NCBI GenBank assembly: GCA_917880885.1
Contig: OU862908.1
Coordinates: 55,697,819 to 55,761,818, forward strand
Source of the DNA: Limnephilus marmoratus
Taxonomy: Eukaryota; Arthropoda; Insecta; Trichoptera; Limnephilidae
Length of the DNA: 64,000 bases
Direction: 5' to 3'
A program made the position numbers and the translations under genes. Shown piece after piece: positions 39,675 through 52,200 of this stretch. The notes beneath the pieces are model-generated. The model ran no database searches, was not told the DNA's origin, and saw only the letters and a list, made by a program, of their open reading frames with translations. How positions within the stretch are numbered: position 1 is the first letter of the stretch; each line of letters starts with the position of its first letter.

Positions 39675-40318
39675 AAGATAACAATGACAAATTGTTCTCG
39701 TCAATATTTACTATATTCATTGTTCATTATTGACTAAGCGTAGCGAGGTCCTTTTTTAACTTAACCGTTTTTCATTTTTTCTGGCTGTGTTTTTTGGTTG
39801 TACACTCCGTTTCCATTTTAAGATGGTTGCCGTTTTAATGGTTTAGTAAAGGCCATTTTTTGCAAATGTGAAAACATTGTTTATACTTTCTTATTCGCAC
39901 TTTTTCAACATTACATATTATTATGGTAACTACATACCTCAAGAAAATTGGAATGAAAAAATTGTCATTGTTGTTTCTGTAGTGATGTTTCTTTGGATAA
40001 ATTGCATATTATGTTATTCCTTATTTGAAATTAAAAAAAAATGTTAAGTACATAAACATAAAACATGTGGGTAAGCTATTACAAATCTTTGATTTCAGAG
40101 GAAATTTAGATTTACATTTATTATAAGAGAAAATAAGAAACATACTTTTTTGGATGCGAGGTCTAACCGTTCATAGAACTACTAGTTATTATTATTATTA
40201 TCTTCACACCTACAAAAGGAAGTGGGACAAATTGTATAGAATAAAAGCCTTATTTTCTTTATAACAAAATATTATTTTTATAAAAGGAATACATTTCAAA
40301 GGAGTATGAATGTGGAAT

Positions 40319-40448
40319 TCAGTGCATACGCGGACGGTTCCGATCTAACATTATTCTGCCTCGAATGGGTGATAAACTCTTCTCCGTAACATTGGGACAA
40401 TTTCGGCATGCAATACATTCAAGATGTGCGCAGCTCGCAGTTACTGCT
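40319..40448 (-). CDS. FBXL15: FBXL15 exon 3 (last LRRs and stop)
   Basis: Acceptor ctttacag|, then AVTASCAHLECIACRNCPNV, TEKSLSPIRGRIMLDRNRPR and the stop at 40319. It matches the C-terminal YCPxLxxLxVxxCxxVxExSLxxLRxRGVxID block of FBXL15. Only phase 2 gives an open frame here. Confidence 0.88.
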
Positions 40449-42727
40449 CTGTAAAGGAGAACGAATCATATTAAAAAGTGCTATATTTTAGAATCATAAC
40501 ATCTAAAGAATAATTGGTATAAAAATCTACTACTTCTATAGTAAGTTAACCAAAGATATTGAAATACTAGAGGTATGCTGTGATAGCCGCCCGACCGTCG
40601 GCGGACTACTACCTAATGGGCATAGTTTGAATATCGAAAGGATTCGTTCATTTAGTTGATTTTTTTAAGGTGTGCAGTAGTATTGATTAACAATATCGGC
40701 GATGCCAGGAAACACAGTCCCACCCAGTAGAAACTGCGGAGAGCACATCTCTTATATTTTAATATCTTTGAAGTTAACCATTCTCAACTTGCCTTATTCC
40801 TTTATCGGTTATTTCCACGCATCCTGCTATATTTAGATGCTGCAGCAATTTATTGGATTTTGAAATAGCTAGCATGCAAGTATCACCCACTTGTGGAATA
40901 CCTTGCAGGGAAATCTTCCTTAAGTTTTGAAACTTTTTCAATAAAAGTATTATGCATGAATCTGATAAAAGGGTACAGTGCGATAGATCAACTTCTTCTA
41001 AAGAATTCTGATGTAGTGTTAATGTTTCCAAAGCCCCCGTTGTCAGCCAATTGCATTTCTCTAACTTTAACACTTTCAGGTTGAGACTGTTTAATATAAT
41101 AGGCTGCAGTGAGGTGGAGGTGAGATTCTTGCATTGGCTTAAATTAACATTCACCAAGTGACTGTTTACATCCAACAGTGGTACCAGAAGTTCATTTGTT
41201 AAAAAACTACTCTTGACAAAATTTAAAACTCTTAAATTGTAGCAGGAAGATGATAACACCTGAAATTAATTCAACATGTAAGAGAGTAAAAAAATGTTTA
41301 GGAATGCATTTAAACAAAGTATTATTATTTTATAACACAATATTTTGAGAGATGATTTGCTCTCAGAATGATGAGTTAATAGATAAAAGCAGTGGCGGTT
41401 CTTCTCAAGGGGACGGTGGGGACAGACCCCACTTCATATTTCAGAAACCTATTGAGAATTTTTTCGATGCTTTATGTTCACAAACATTAATTCTTAACAT
41501 AAAAAAAGTAATTATTAACATTTGCAGAAACATAATCTATAATTTCAATTCAAAACATTTTTAAGCTCAAAAATGAAAAAGTTTCTTCGGACGAACATGC
41601 GACCGCTCCGCTCACTTTCTTGTTGCGTACTAACTACGCGATTTCGACTTCGACGATCGCGACTCGCGATTCTGGCTCGAATCTAGCAGTTGCCACCCGC
41701 CATGCGCACTGCGCAAACCGTTCTGCGCACTTGGGGGACATCACGGAATTTTTTCCTTGAAATTTATATCTTTTATTCGTACTGAATACGTTTCTTAGGG
41801 ATCTCGCGAATTCGCGCATGCGCATTTGAGTCATAGTATCTTTCTCGTGGGGATAAACTGTAGGATCCCCTTGTGGATAATTGGGCGTTTGTTTTCGTTC
41901 CAATTGAAAGATGTGAGCTATGCAAGGACCGGGATTCGCGTTAGTGGTATTATTGTTGTACTATTTTGTTATTAAAATAATAATATAGGTCGGATTATTT
42001 CTAAAGCGCCGTTCTGGTGGAAAATTTACCTCAAAGGCGCTCTAAACCTAAGTTGGTTGAATTATATTTGTTATTTTTTATTAAGCTTTATATTCATATA
42101 TGTATCTATTTGGTATTTCTGGTAAGGTGCGTAACTTATCCAATAATATTTTTGTGAGAAAAATATATATTTATTCGAAAAAATTATTTACTTTAGACAT
42201 TAGAATTGAAAACATAAAAAATATACCTACTCTTGCAGGTACAAGAATATAAAAGAGTGGGTATTTTGAATGTTCTCAATTATACTAAGGTAAATTATCA
42301 TATACCTAAGTATATTTATTTATATCTACACATAAAAAATATCTGTCCCCACCATCGAAATTGTGCTCGAGCCGCCACTGGATAAAAGAATAAGAACTGA
42401 TACTGCCTTGGAGTTTCATCAATGAATTCTGATTTTTTGTGCATTTTTTTACTGGGAATTGTTTCATGTAACACAGCATATACTTTTTGTTTTTATAAAC
42501 ATTCAATAATCAGTGAAAGTGCTCACCTTGAAAGATTTGGTAGGGAAGGAATGATTGTTAATAATTTTCAATATTTTCATGTTATTAAAATACATGTCAA
42601 TCAATGCTAAAAAGTCTTTCGATACACACCTCAAGTTAAAGCAATCTTTTAACTTAAGCATGGGCATAATAATGGGTACAAATATATCATTCCATGGGAT
42701 GTCTAACAAGCTGATTTCTTTACCCAT
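40319..42727 (-). CDS. FBXL15: FBXL15-like F-box/leucine-rich-repeat protein, complete
   Basis: Substrate receptor of an SCF (SKP1-CUL1-F-box) ubiquitin ligase; vertebrate FBXL15 targets SMURF1 and so tunes BMP signalling. Three exons: 42727-42527, 41259-40793, 40448-40319; total 265 aa. The F-box (residues about 7-47) reads LLDIPWNDIFVPIIMPMLKL and FNLRCVSKDFLALIDMYF, very close to the RLLDLPWEDVLLPHVLS-type start of FBXL15. Exon 2 holds about five LRRs (VLKLEKCNWLTTGALETL, EEVDLSHCTLLSDSCIILL, RKISLQGIPQVGDTCMLA, LQHLNIAGCVEITDKGIR) and exon 3 ends the solenoid. Phases 0 and 2 agree. Intron 2 uses a GC donor. It is shorter than human (300 aa), mainly between F-box and LRRs. Confidence 0.9.
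40551..40770. mobile_element. hAT-type MITE, 220 bp, TSD AAGTTAAC, in FBXL15 intron 2
   Basis: TIR CAAAGATATTGAAATAC / CAAAGATATTAAAATAT; perfect 8-bp duplication at 40543-40550 and 40771-40778. Interior words GTCGGCGGACTACTACC, CGGCGATGCCAGGAA and CAGTCCCACC are shared with the inverted copy at 55302-55614. Its right end lies only 22 bp from the exon 2 boundary. Confidence 0.92.
40793..41259 (-). CDS. FBXL15: FBXL15 exon 2 (LRR solenoid)
   Basis: 467 bp between acceptor atttcag| and a GC donor, ATAAG|GCAAGT (phase 2). LRR strands have the LxxLxLxxCxxLT pattern of cysteine-containing F-box LRRs. Confidence 0.92.
41390..42380. mobile_element. hAT-type element, 991 bp, TSD GATAAAAG, in FBXL15 intron 1
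   Basis: Perfect 8-bp duplication GATAAAAG at 41382-41389 and 42381-42388. TIR CAGTGGCGGTTCTTCTC / CAGTGGCGGCTCGAGCAC, with GGTGGGGACAGA subterminal at both ends. The interior has a GC-rich segment (41580-41900) and an AAAGCGCCG…AAGGCGCT hairpin at about 42003-42040, but no recognisable transposase. Confidence 0.92.
42527..42727 (-). CDS. FBXL15: FBXL15 exon 1 (F-box)
   Basis: 67 codons from ATG at 42727 (MGKEISLLDIPW) to the donor AAG|gtgagc. The frame is open upstream but has no ATG; starting at MGKE places the F-box near the N-terminus as in the family. Confidence 0.9.
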
Positions 42728-45681
42728 CCTTGAGGAATAAAAGCGGAATGATAGAGGAATAGAAAATATCCGCACTTATATTAATCCATACACACAAATA
42801 CAACACTTTTGATATTCATCTCTTTCCTCCCGTGTATTCTTTTTAAGGATATCAATGCCATGCATTATTCGGCATCCCCTACAGTAATATTTAGCAGTTC
42901 TTAGTCACTTTCATTATAAACAAAATCATGTTTATTGATATTTAGAATGACACAATGACAGCCGAGACAGCTGTCATCGCTGTCATTTTCAATGTTATTT
43001 GCATAGATGAAGACATAGATCATTAGATATACCGATTAAGATATCCGGTCATAGATTACAAATTTTATTATTGTAGAGGAAATATATTACAAGGGAAATA
43101 AGGGTGACCATTGTTTTCTTGCGCGTCCTGGCACACTTTTAACTGCTCATAAAATAACATCCAACTCTTACCATTTTACTATTTTTTTCGAATCGTCTAG
43201 ATGTAATTCATGTATCATAACTAAACGCTTTCGAATGAGAAGTGATTTAATATTCGGGGCTTGCTCCACTCCTGTCGCGGGTTGGCCCGGCATTGCAGTG
43301 CCTTCGGGATTTTTTTTTTTTTAATTTTAAAAAAAATTGCAGTGGCATTATTGTAATTAAATTTCAGGGGTATCATGCCGTCTGTTATGTTGGGTTTCCT
43401 CCTCCAGAAGCTAACGGTGGTCTTGCAGTGTCCAGCATTAGGGCAGGCAGATGTGTAGATTATCATGAAAAGTTCGTTGATGTGTACCTCATGAATCAAT
43501 CAAATTTCGAATCAGAATTTTGATTTTAAACCATTTTTTAATAAGCTTGAAAATTCAATATCGTTATATTAAAGATATTGATTTTTTATCTGCTTATCTT
43601 GCTAACATCACATTATTTTAAAAGAATCCGTAAATAGTGTCTTTATAAATTTCAGAGTTGATGTTAATCACTTAAGTGTAGATTGATCTCTCAGCTTTTT
43701 TTATTCCCGATAATTCAAACCTCTGTTCCTGAAAAAGTCTAATATAAATTGTTTTATAAAAATATACTCACGTCTGATGTTGTTTCCTGAGATTGTTCTA
43801 GAGTCCTCTTAATAATAAAAAATAAATAATAAACGATAAGGCTCACTACCTTTAACGCAATGTTTAAAAGTAGGATTAATAGTAATGTCCAACACATTCA
43901 TATTTAAAAATACGTGATAAATTGTGTCTGCTAGTATCAGATGTAAATAATAGTGTTTCGATCACAATATTTAATAATACAAAATCGGAAAAGAAAATAA
44001 ATAAACATCACGAATTTTTATTTATTTTAAACACACCAGAGTATACATTCGTTTTGGATGTACTCAAAAAATCGATATAAATAGATGATTGATGGTGATA
44101 TATAGATACTTGCACATTCTTCAGTTCCAGAATCGATAAACGCAGTGTAATCAATTATATTATAAAAAATATTGATAAATAATATATTATTCAGAAAATA
44201 GGGACACGTTGTAAGCAAATTTTTTATTTTAAAAACACTTTGCGTTGGTTACGTAATAATAAGAAGTAATTCGGTGTCCGGAAATTGAAAATAATGCAAT
44301 TTAGCAGCTATCGTTTAAAAAAACTTATTCTTGACAGTTTTTTGGGCTGTTTTATCTATTTTAAAATTAAATCCAAACTAAAAACCTATTTTAGGATCAC
44401 AGGTTCATATTTTGAATTAAATAAGAGAAGAAAAAACTAACCTACAATAACCTAGAGTGGTTGCTAATGCTAAGTGAACAATCAATTTTAATTACGAAAT
44501 AACTATTAAAATGCATTATTTTCTTTTCTGGGAACTGACAAACCTACTTCTCATTATTATCAAACTACTACAAAGTGTTTTTTTTTACCAATACCAGACC
44601 TTAAGATGATTGTTAATTATTTAGTTATGATTAAATTAAAACAAATCATTTTGTATAAACCACTTATATAAAAATTATCAACATGTTTCGAAACCAATGA
44701 CTTCTCCGTCAGGATAAAATGAAAATTAGATTAATTCAAAAGTACAAAAAATATAAATCGCGCCTTTGGTGTAGTCTTACAAAAAAGAAATAATTACAAA
44801 AGTGACTGTCAGCATAACTTCAGAGAATACAGAATAGGAATAAAGTAAAACAACCTGTTCGTTTAGTTGCCGCAATTGTTACTGATTGTTTCATTGTTTG
44901 TTACATTGCGAACTTCATGAGCATTCACATGCGCAGTTTGGCGTTGTTTTAAAATACCATAAAGTGGCCTATTAACTAATATCGGGAATTTCTTATTAAT
45001 TCTTGGCATCACTGTCAATATGGCCATCTTAATTCAGCCTTTTGTTAGTGTTTTCTGAATATGTTTTCTTAGATAATATCCGATAGTGACCAGTTAGTTA
45101 GTTTTAATCGAACAAATTTATTCGTTGATTTATTACAAGCGTTTTTTATTGTGTGACAATTTGTTAACTGACGACAGGTTTTCCCTGCTTGAAGTGGCAC
45201 CTTGTAATCGGTATTACCGGGAAAAAGTACGTGATCCGGGATACGTTATATGGAATTACACATTGTTTTACTTTTCATTTAAGTGCAAAATCGATGATTC
45301 TAAATATTTTTTTAGTTTTTTATGATGCTGAATCAGTGTTTGGGTTTATATTATGATTTGGAGTTGTTATGAGCGCGAATACATTGTACAACGTAAAATG
45401 TAGAATCCACAAGATGGCTGCCGACGGATGCTTACATGCCCGTTATGAAATTACAGTAAATTCGTCATACTGGTTTGTGATAGGATACTGATTGAAGTGC
45501 GTATTTTAATATTATTCAATGTTTCGCTAGACTAAAAGTTCGATGACAATACCAAGACTAAATAGTTTATGTCAACAAACAATATGATGTGCCGAAAAGT
45601 GTGGTGGGGAAGTTTCATTATGACTTTTGACATTTGAAGTTCGTAGCACTTTCCTGTATGACCCGCTAAAAGGGTGTTACA
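42728..45681. other. Divergent intergenic region between FBXL15 and KAT6
   Basis: The two genes are transcribed away from each other from here. I see no complete gene or clear TIR element. 43223-43310 is mildly GC-rich; 45360-45460 (ACAAGATGGCTGCCGACGGA) is a plausible KAT6 promoter/5'UTR neighbourhood on composition only. An in-frame TAA at 45667-45669 closes the KAT6 frame upstream. Confidence 0.4.
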
Positions 45682-46257
45682 ATGGGAGAACCGGCCGTCG
45701 TCGGCCGTGAAGAGTGGACGAAATGGATTCTAGAAGCCATAAGAAAAATACGCTCACAAAAACAACGTCCCAGTGTTGAAAGGATATGTCACGCGATTCG
45801 CCAGCACCATAACTTTCACGAGGACGTTGTAGGCGAAAACCTGGACTACGCCGTTAAAGCTGGTTCCGTATTAAAAGTGTATAACAAAGGGCAGAGTTCT
45901 TACAAAGATCCCGGAGGCTGTCAGAGCAAAACATTGAGGATTGGCAAGGGAGTGGATCTGTGCAAGATATTCTCTCGGTCAGTGCGGGAACTGGGGGAGA
46001 GAGACGGCTCCAATGTCAAGTCAGTGGAGAAGTACTTGTACCAGACTTACAGTGTGGTGCTGGAGGAAGGCGTCGATCTGAAACAACTGCTGCGGATAGC
46101 TTCCAAGCGGGCCATCGCCCGAGGCTTCGTGACCCAGCATGGAAAGCTATACAAGTCCACGGATCGCCCGCTCACTGGGATGTCACCTGTTTCCACCCCA
46201 ACAGCTAAACTTAAAAAGGAAAAGAAACGGGCGACTATGGAAAGCCCTGAATCTAAG
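45682..46257 (+). CDS. KAT6: KAT6 exon 1 (two winged-helix domains)
   Basis: 192 codons, ATG at 45682, donor AAG|gtataa. Domain 1: WTKWILEAIRKIRSQKQRPS to VLKVYNKGQSSYKDP, the NEMM winged helix that binds CpG DNA in KAT6A. Domain 2: NVKSVEKYLYQTYSVVLEEG, DLKQLLRIASKRAIARGFV, LYKSTDRPLTG, the H15-like fold. Ends with a basic linker (KLKKEKKRATMESPESK). Confidence 0.95.
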
Positions 46258-49200
46258 GTATAACAATCATTTAACATTCACTATTATTTATTATATTTAA
46301 GAGTTACCATGATAAATTGATGAAAACTTTGGTGTCATTAGATATTTGCTTCATAATTTCTCTTTACCTGTTTGCAATCCAATTTAGAGTATTATTTATG
46401 TTTTCATCTAATTGATGAGCTATAGGGAAATTTTATTTTTCTTTTTGAATCTCTTTTCAACGGTTTATACAAAAGTAATGTAAATAGTAAAAACATAAAT
46501 AGTAAAAACATAAATAGTGTTTAGTGCACAACGTATCTGTTGTCAGACAGTGCATTTTGATTTCAATCATAGATATAGGTCGACAATACTAACGTAAACT
46601 TTACCTCGTACTCAAGATTTTGATGACTAAATTTTCATTCTAGTATACTAATTTAAAGTAAGTACTTAATACAATAACAATAATCGTGCTAAGTTTGCAG
46701 CTAATGTTTTGAGAAGGTCGAGATAATCATGTTGTTGTATTGATAAACAATATAAAAAAAGAAAGACTTTATTATTAGCTATAAAATTTCCCTAACCATT
46801 GCATTGTTTATTATTTGCATACTTAATGCAAGTTATTAAACTGTTGTATGTTATATGATTACTTAACTTAACTACTTGCAATCTGTCTGCAGGTCTGATA
46901 TTTCACGGTCATTTTTATTTATTTTTGTTCTGTAACCTTTATGGAGTGTGAATTGACCTTGATTAACCCATAAGTATCTGAACCATTTACAATTTGGTTT
47001 ACTGGAGCCTTACTAACAAACGTGTTTAAAGTTTTGCACAACTGATAGACAACCGTTTATCGTACATTAATTGTTGTTTCTCAGGCATGTAAAATTTCAA
47101 ATACCTTTATTAGTAATGCCCTATGTGTTTGTCTACCTAGTGAAATTAGGAGCTTATCACCTGAAGGCCCGTGTAGACAATCAAACAATTCGACAAACTT
47201 AACGTGTTTTTCAAATTATTTGAACGTCTGCGGCTTTGTTTGACACGTTTGTCAAACAAACTATATGTCTGATGTGTTTGCCGGAAATGTTTAATTGACA
47301 GCAAGTTTGACCATGTTTGAAGGTTTATGTTTAGGTTTATATTGGTTTCGTGTTTGATACCACCATGGAGTGTACTACGTCATAATCTAATTTGAGCGAG
47401 AAAGAGTTTCTTTTATATTTTCTCATTATATCGAGATTTACCACAGTTATGGGAGGATTAAATCTAAAGAATATATGGATAAAAATAAAGGAAACGCTGC
47501 TTTGAAAAAAATTACAAATTTATTAAAAATACGCTGTCTGTACATCACTGACCACTGACAGGACGCGAAAAAATACAAATTACATGCAACGTAAATGCGA
47601 AATTCACTCTTCACTTCACGGCAGGACAACGATCCCTGGCAAAAACTGTAAATAATTGAACTGATACTTGACAAACTTTGTTTGAACGTCTTCTGCCTTG
47701 TGTCAAATCCGTGATAAGCAAACTTAAAATTTGACAAACAAGTTTGATCGTCTGCATGGGTCTTTAGAATTATTTATTATTGTATTCTAGGTAAATATTC
47801 GGAACAAACGTCAACGGTTATGTAACGGGATTGTGTATGTTATCTTTACTTTAAAAAACATCCTACGTTTTTGAGTGGTTTGTCTGGCAAAGCAGGGTTT
47901 GTGTAGCGGGCTTGTGTATATTATCTTAATTTTAAAAGTTTTATCAAAAAAAGTGCGTATTAACCGTTGATGTTTGTTCCGAACTGCAAACAGAGTGATT
48001 TGACAGTGTGAAAGCAAAATTTTCAATTTACGTAAATAAAATTAAAAATGTAACCTTTTTTACCTCCCCCAATGCAAATAGTTGTCTTTTATGGTAATTA
48101 AGAAGAATCTAAGAGTTTTATCAAAAAAAAGTGCGTATTAACCGTTGACGTTTGTTCCGAACAATTACCGTATTCTAAAACAAAATAAACAAATTGCTGT
48201 ATAAAAATTAAAAGCAGCAAAGACGTAGTTTTGTTGAGATCAGTTTAGGTTCTTAGATATTTAGGTTCTTTAGTCTGGAATTTAAATAAAATGTTTTATT
48301 TGAACAAATCCTTATGAAATAGATTATGAGCAGTTTATATACCGTAGAAGAAAGCAGTGTTGAATATCGTAATATTGTCGATATAAGTCCATGCTGCGGA
48401 AGAACCGTTTTAAAAGTAAAAATATTCAACAGGGACGAACACTCTCTAGAGATATACGTGCTCTTGTTTTCCTATTTATTGGAGGAGGGCTGGTTCATTC
48501 ACAGTATTGACTTGTTGAACGTTGGATGGTAGGTATTTCGAAAAAATGTCAGCAAATTTCATAGAAAATTCCTTAAAAATAATTCAGAGTAGCTACAATA
48601 ATCAAACAGTACCTAGGCCCTAGATTGATATTGGCGCAAGCAATTCCGACTTGTCCTTCATACAGTTTCTTTATACGTACGGGTTAAAAATGCATTTAAA
48701 AAAAAAACAAAGACTTTTTTGGTGAGAGGTTAACAGAGTACAAGCACTGTGGTAAATTTCTAAATTTGAAAGCACCAATCAATGCGGCTTAAGCTGTCCA
48801 GCTGAAAGTGCCAAAAAACGTATTTTGAAATTATTGGCTCATGTGCGGTATTGAAATTACATAGACAATATCTTTAGTCCCCTTGTATAATTATATAATT
48901 TTTTATATTTTGTCTGTGTATAATGTATCTGTGAGGTAATTTTTCAAAAACTGCCTATACAAATCATCCAAATATTATTATTATCCTGTACCATTGAGTA
49001 CCTATAATCATGAACAAATCTTATTTGACAAGGGGCAAATTTAATGAGTGGATTCCGTTCTAAAAGCGAACTGCTGATAGCACCATTTTAACCTCCCCAT
49101 CTTTCTCACAAACGACGCACGCAACAAAAAGACTGAGTTCCCAGTGGCACGATCATATCACCCTGTTTAAATTTTGTGAATTGTCTGTATCAGCGGCTTT

Positions 49201-52200
49201 CAACCTGTGGTATAAAAAGATGCAGAACAAAATTTGTTCAATTTCGGATGAAGAATCACTGGGTAAAAATGTCCGAAGTCGTATTACACTCTGTACAAAA
49301 GTGCATGTTGTGTGTCTTGATTGTTAAATTCATGTAATAATGAGAGTTTTAAAACTGAAACATGTCTTTCATTATACATGCACATAAGATAGATAGAGGG
49401 TACGAGGTACAACAAATTTGTAGTCAGGGTCAAGGGTAGCAGCCTCAAAAAGGTTGACAACCGCTAGTTTATAAAGGGTGTCCGCCGGCAGATTTTACAC
49501 TTCAAAAATAAAATAAAATAAAAATATGAATACATTGAAAGTTATTTATTTATTATCTCACATAAGAATAATGCGGATTTTAGTTTTTAGAAATATCTCT
49601 ACTCAAATGGCGTCCTTCTAGCCGCAAACATATTCACAATCTTTCCTTGTTATTGGCAAAAACTCGCTTGCAAAGTTCTGGACTGATAGCTGCAATCTCT
49701 CGTCGGATATTTTTTTGTAGGGCCTTAATTGTTGATGGCGAATTGCTGTATACGCGAGATTTGAGATATCCCCACAAGAAAAAGTTGCAAGGGGTCAGAT
49801 CGGGTAATCTAGGGGATCAGGCTATGTCGTTGAAGCGACTAATCAATTTTCCAGGAAAAAGCTCTCTCACTTTAGTCATTGAGTCCCTAGCGGTGTGTGC
49901 TGTATTCTGCTTAAAATGGGTTCTGTTATTGTAACCAACATGACGATGTAGCTCCGGTATACAAAAAAAATTGACCAGCATCGCGCGGTACCGTTGTGCG
50001 TTAACGGTTTCACCTCTACCGAAAAAAAAGGATTTTGTAAAATTTTCCTTCTCACAAGTTCTGCATTTTTCAGGAGTAGTTACTGTCGTTGAAGATCCAG
50101 GACGAGGTTCATTTCCGACTGATCGAGTTTCTTTAGATTTCTGTACCCATCAATTGGTTCGACGGGCCATCCTTCAATCGTCGGAAACCAAAGGGAGAAA
50201 AAAGCTGATGCTTTGCCACATAGATCGAATAATTGCTTGTAAAATACGCCTCAACCGCAAAGGTCCACTGACTCATGGCTACTAAAAAACCCGCAACATT
50301 CGCGCGTTGAGTGATACCCCGCTCCCCCCGTTGCCGCCTTCCTACGTGCTGTGAGCTCAGTTCAAAGTGTAAAATCTGCCAGCGGACACCCTGTATCAAT
50401 AGTCCCCAATTAGTGGTATGGCATACCCCTGGGGCTATTTGCTGCACAAATACTAAATTCTTCAAAATATATTTTGAGTCAATCAAACAAAGTAAGACAG
50501 TGTAAATACCTACATGGGTGGCGGTATTGAACGACATCTCCTTTTTTATCTTTTGTTTTTAAAAGAAAGTCATATATTCCCGGGACACGAATAACCTGAC
50601 AGACAATATTTGAAAATCTCCTTCTACCACCACAGTAGCAGGAAAATGTTGTTTGCGTTGTGACGGAGGAATTGCGCTCAGCCAGCCAAGGAATTGAGCT
50701 CACGACTCCTGGGTGGGACCCAAATGTGATGCCAATTCAGCCACTGACCGGTCAGACATCAAAGGGGTTGTGCTCCTCTAGAGAAGAATATTGCAATACT
50801 GTGATGTTTTTAATTTTTAACGTTTGGCTACAAGGGGTATGCGAGTTTGGGCTCTTCTCGAAGGGGTACTCAAGAAAAACTAATCGGGAATCACTGGTTT
50901 CATCTATATGACAAATATAATCTATTACATAGTAAAAACAAAGTCGCTCCCGCTGTCTGTACCCTTAGGTCTTTTAATCTACGCAACGGATTTTCATGCG
51001 GTTTTCACCAATACATAGAGTGATTAGTGATGAAGGTTTAGGTATATAATTTGTCAATGTTTTGTGTAAATTGGTTGAAATATATAATATACACGGTGTC
51101 CGGAAACTCGTAGTGCAAGCAGGAAACTGGTAAATCTACATCACATTCGGAGTCGATTTGTGGTATAACTTTTTTGATTTGAGCTTTCGTTTTCGAGTAA
51201 ATCGGGTCCGAAGTTGGAATTTTTTTGGTTAAATTTGAAAAAAAATTTCACTAGGGGGTTGATTTCAGCTGTCTAATGTCTTATAAAATGCATCGAAGAG
51301 TAAACTGGGCTCAAAATTTTTTTTAACCCTTTAGTTGCCGATAAAATGGAAAAATAGAAAAAAAATAATATTAAAATCGAAATGCTCAGATCGAAAAAAA
51401 TAAGTTTTTTGGGTTCTCTACGTGGTGTAGATTCACTAGTTTCCCGCTTGTACTACGAGTTTCCGGACACGTTGTATAAAGGGAGCGGGCTGGCAAGCGA
51501 GCAGCGGGCTGGCAAACAGGCGGTGTGGATTTGATATGTATGCAAATTAACAGATGGCGTTGGTTATAAAGGTTGGGTAATGGCGTTGTCAGTAGATGGC
51601 GTTTCGTTTCGTTAGCAACAGCAACGTATGGCTGGGTCAGCTAGCATATTATATTCAATGGTAACTGGATAAAATAGTCATTACGAATTTACTCCGAAGA
51701 ATTTACCCGAATTTGAATTTGCTGCCGAGGACCTCCATTTTTGACGATTTTTTTTTTTTAATAAAGTTTTGAATTACTTATGTTGAAATTCGTTAATTCA
51801 AAATTTTATTTTTGATGTCCCGTGGATTTCGAATTAACGGGGTTCTACTGTAGTATCAAAACAGAATATCATAAAAAAAAAAATTGTTGTTTGTTTATTT
51901 ATTTGTTTTCTCCAATGTTCTGTATTGTAATGGAACAATATTACTAATAATCTGATGTCCAGGCGGCGGTGGCCCCCCTGCAACGCGCCATGCCCATCTG
52001 CTCCGAGTGTCTGGGCACGGAGGCCAGGAACCCCGCTGGAGTGCCTGAGGTGCTGAGCTCCTGCAGCCAGTGCAAGGCTAATGTCCACCTGTCCTGCCTC
52101 AACCTCAAGGACTTCCAGCAGAACGCCCCTATTTACAGGGTAATCCTTTTAATTATTTTATTTGTTTGTGTTATAAACAGACAACACATAGAGCATGTTT

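Noticed and set aside
40780..40793. Canonical GT donor (CAA|gttgag) for FBXL15 exon 2
   Set aside because: It gives phase 0, and exon 3 then reads into a stop within ten codons; the GC donor keeps the family C-terminus.
47447..47737. 96-aa minus-strand frame as a gene
   Set aside because: Falls within the TIR element 47161-47767 and has no recognisable domain.
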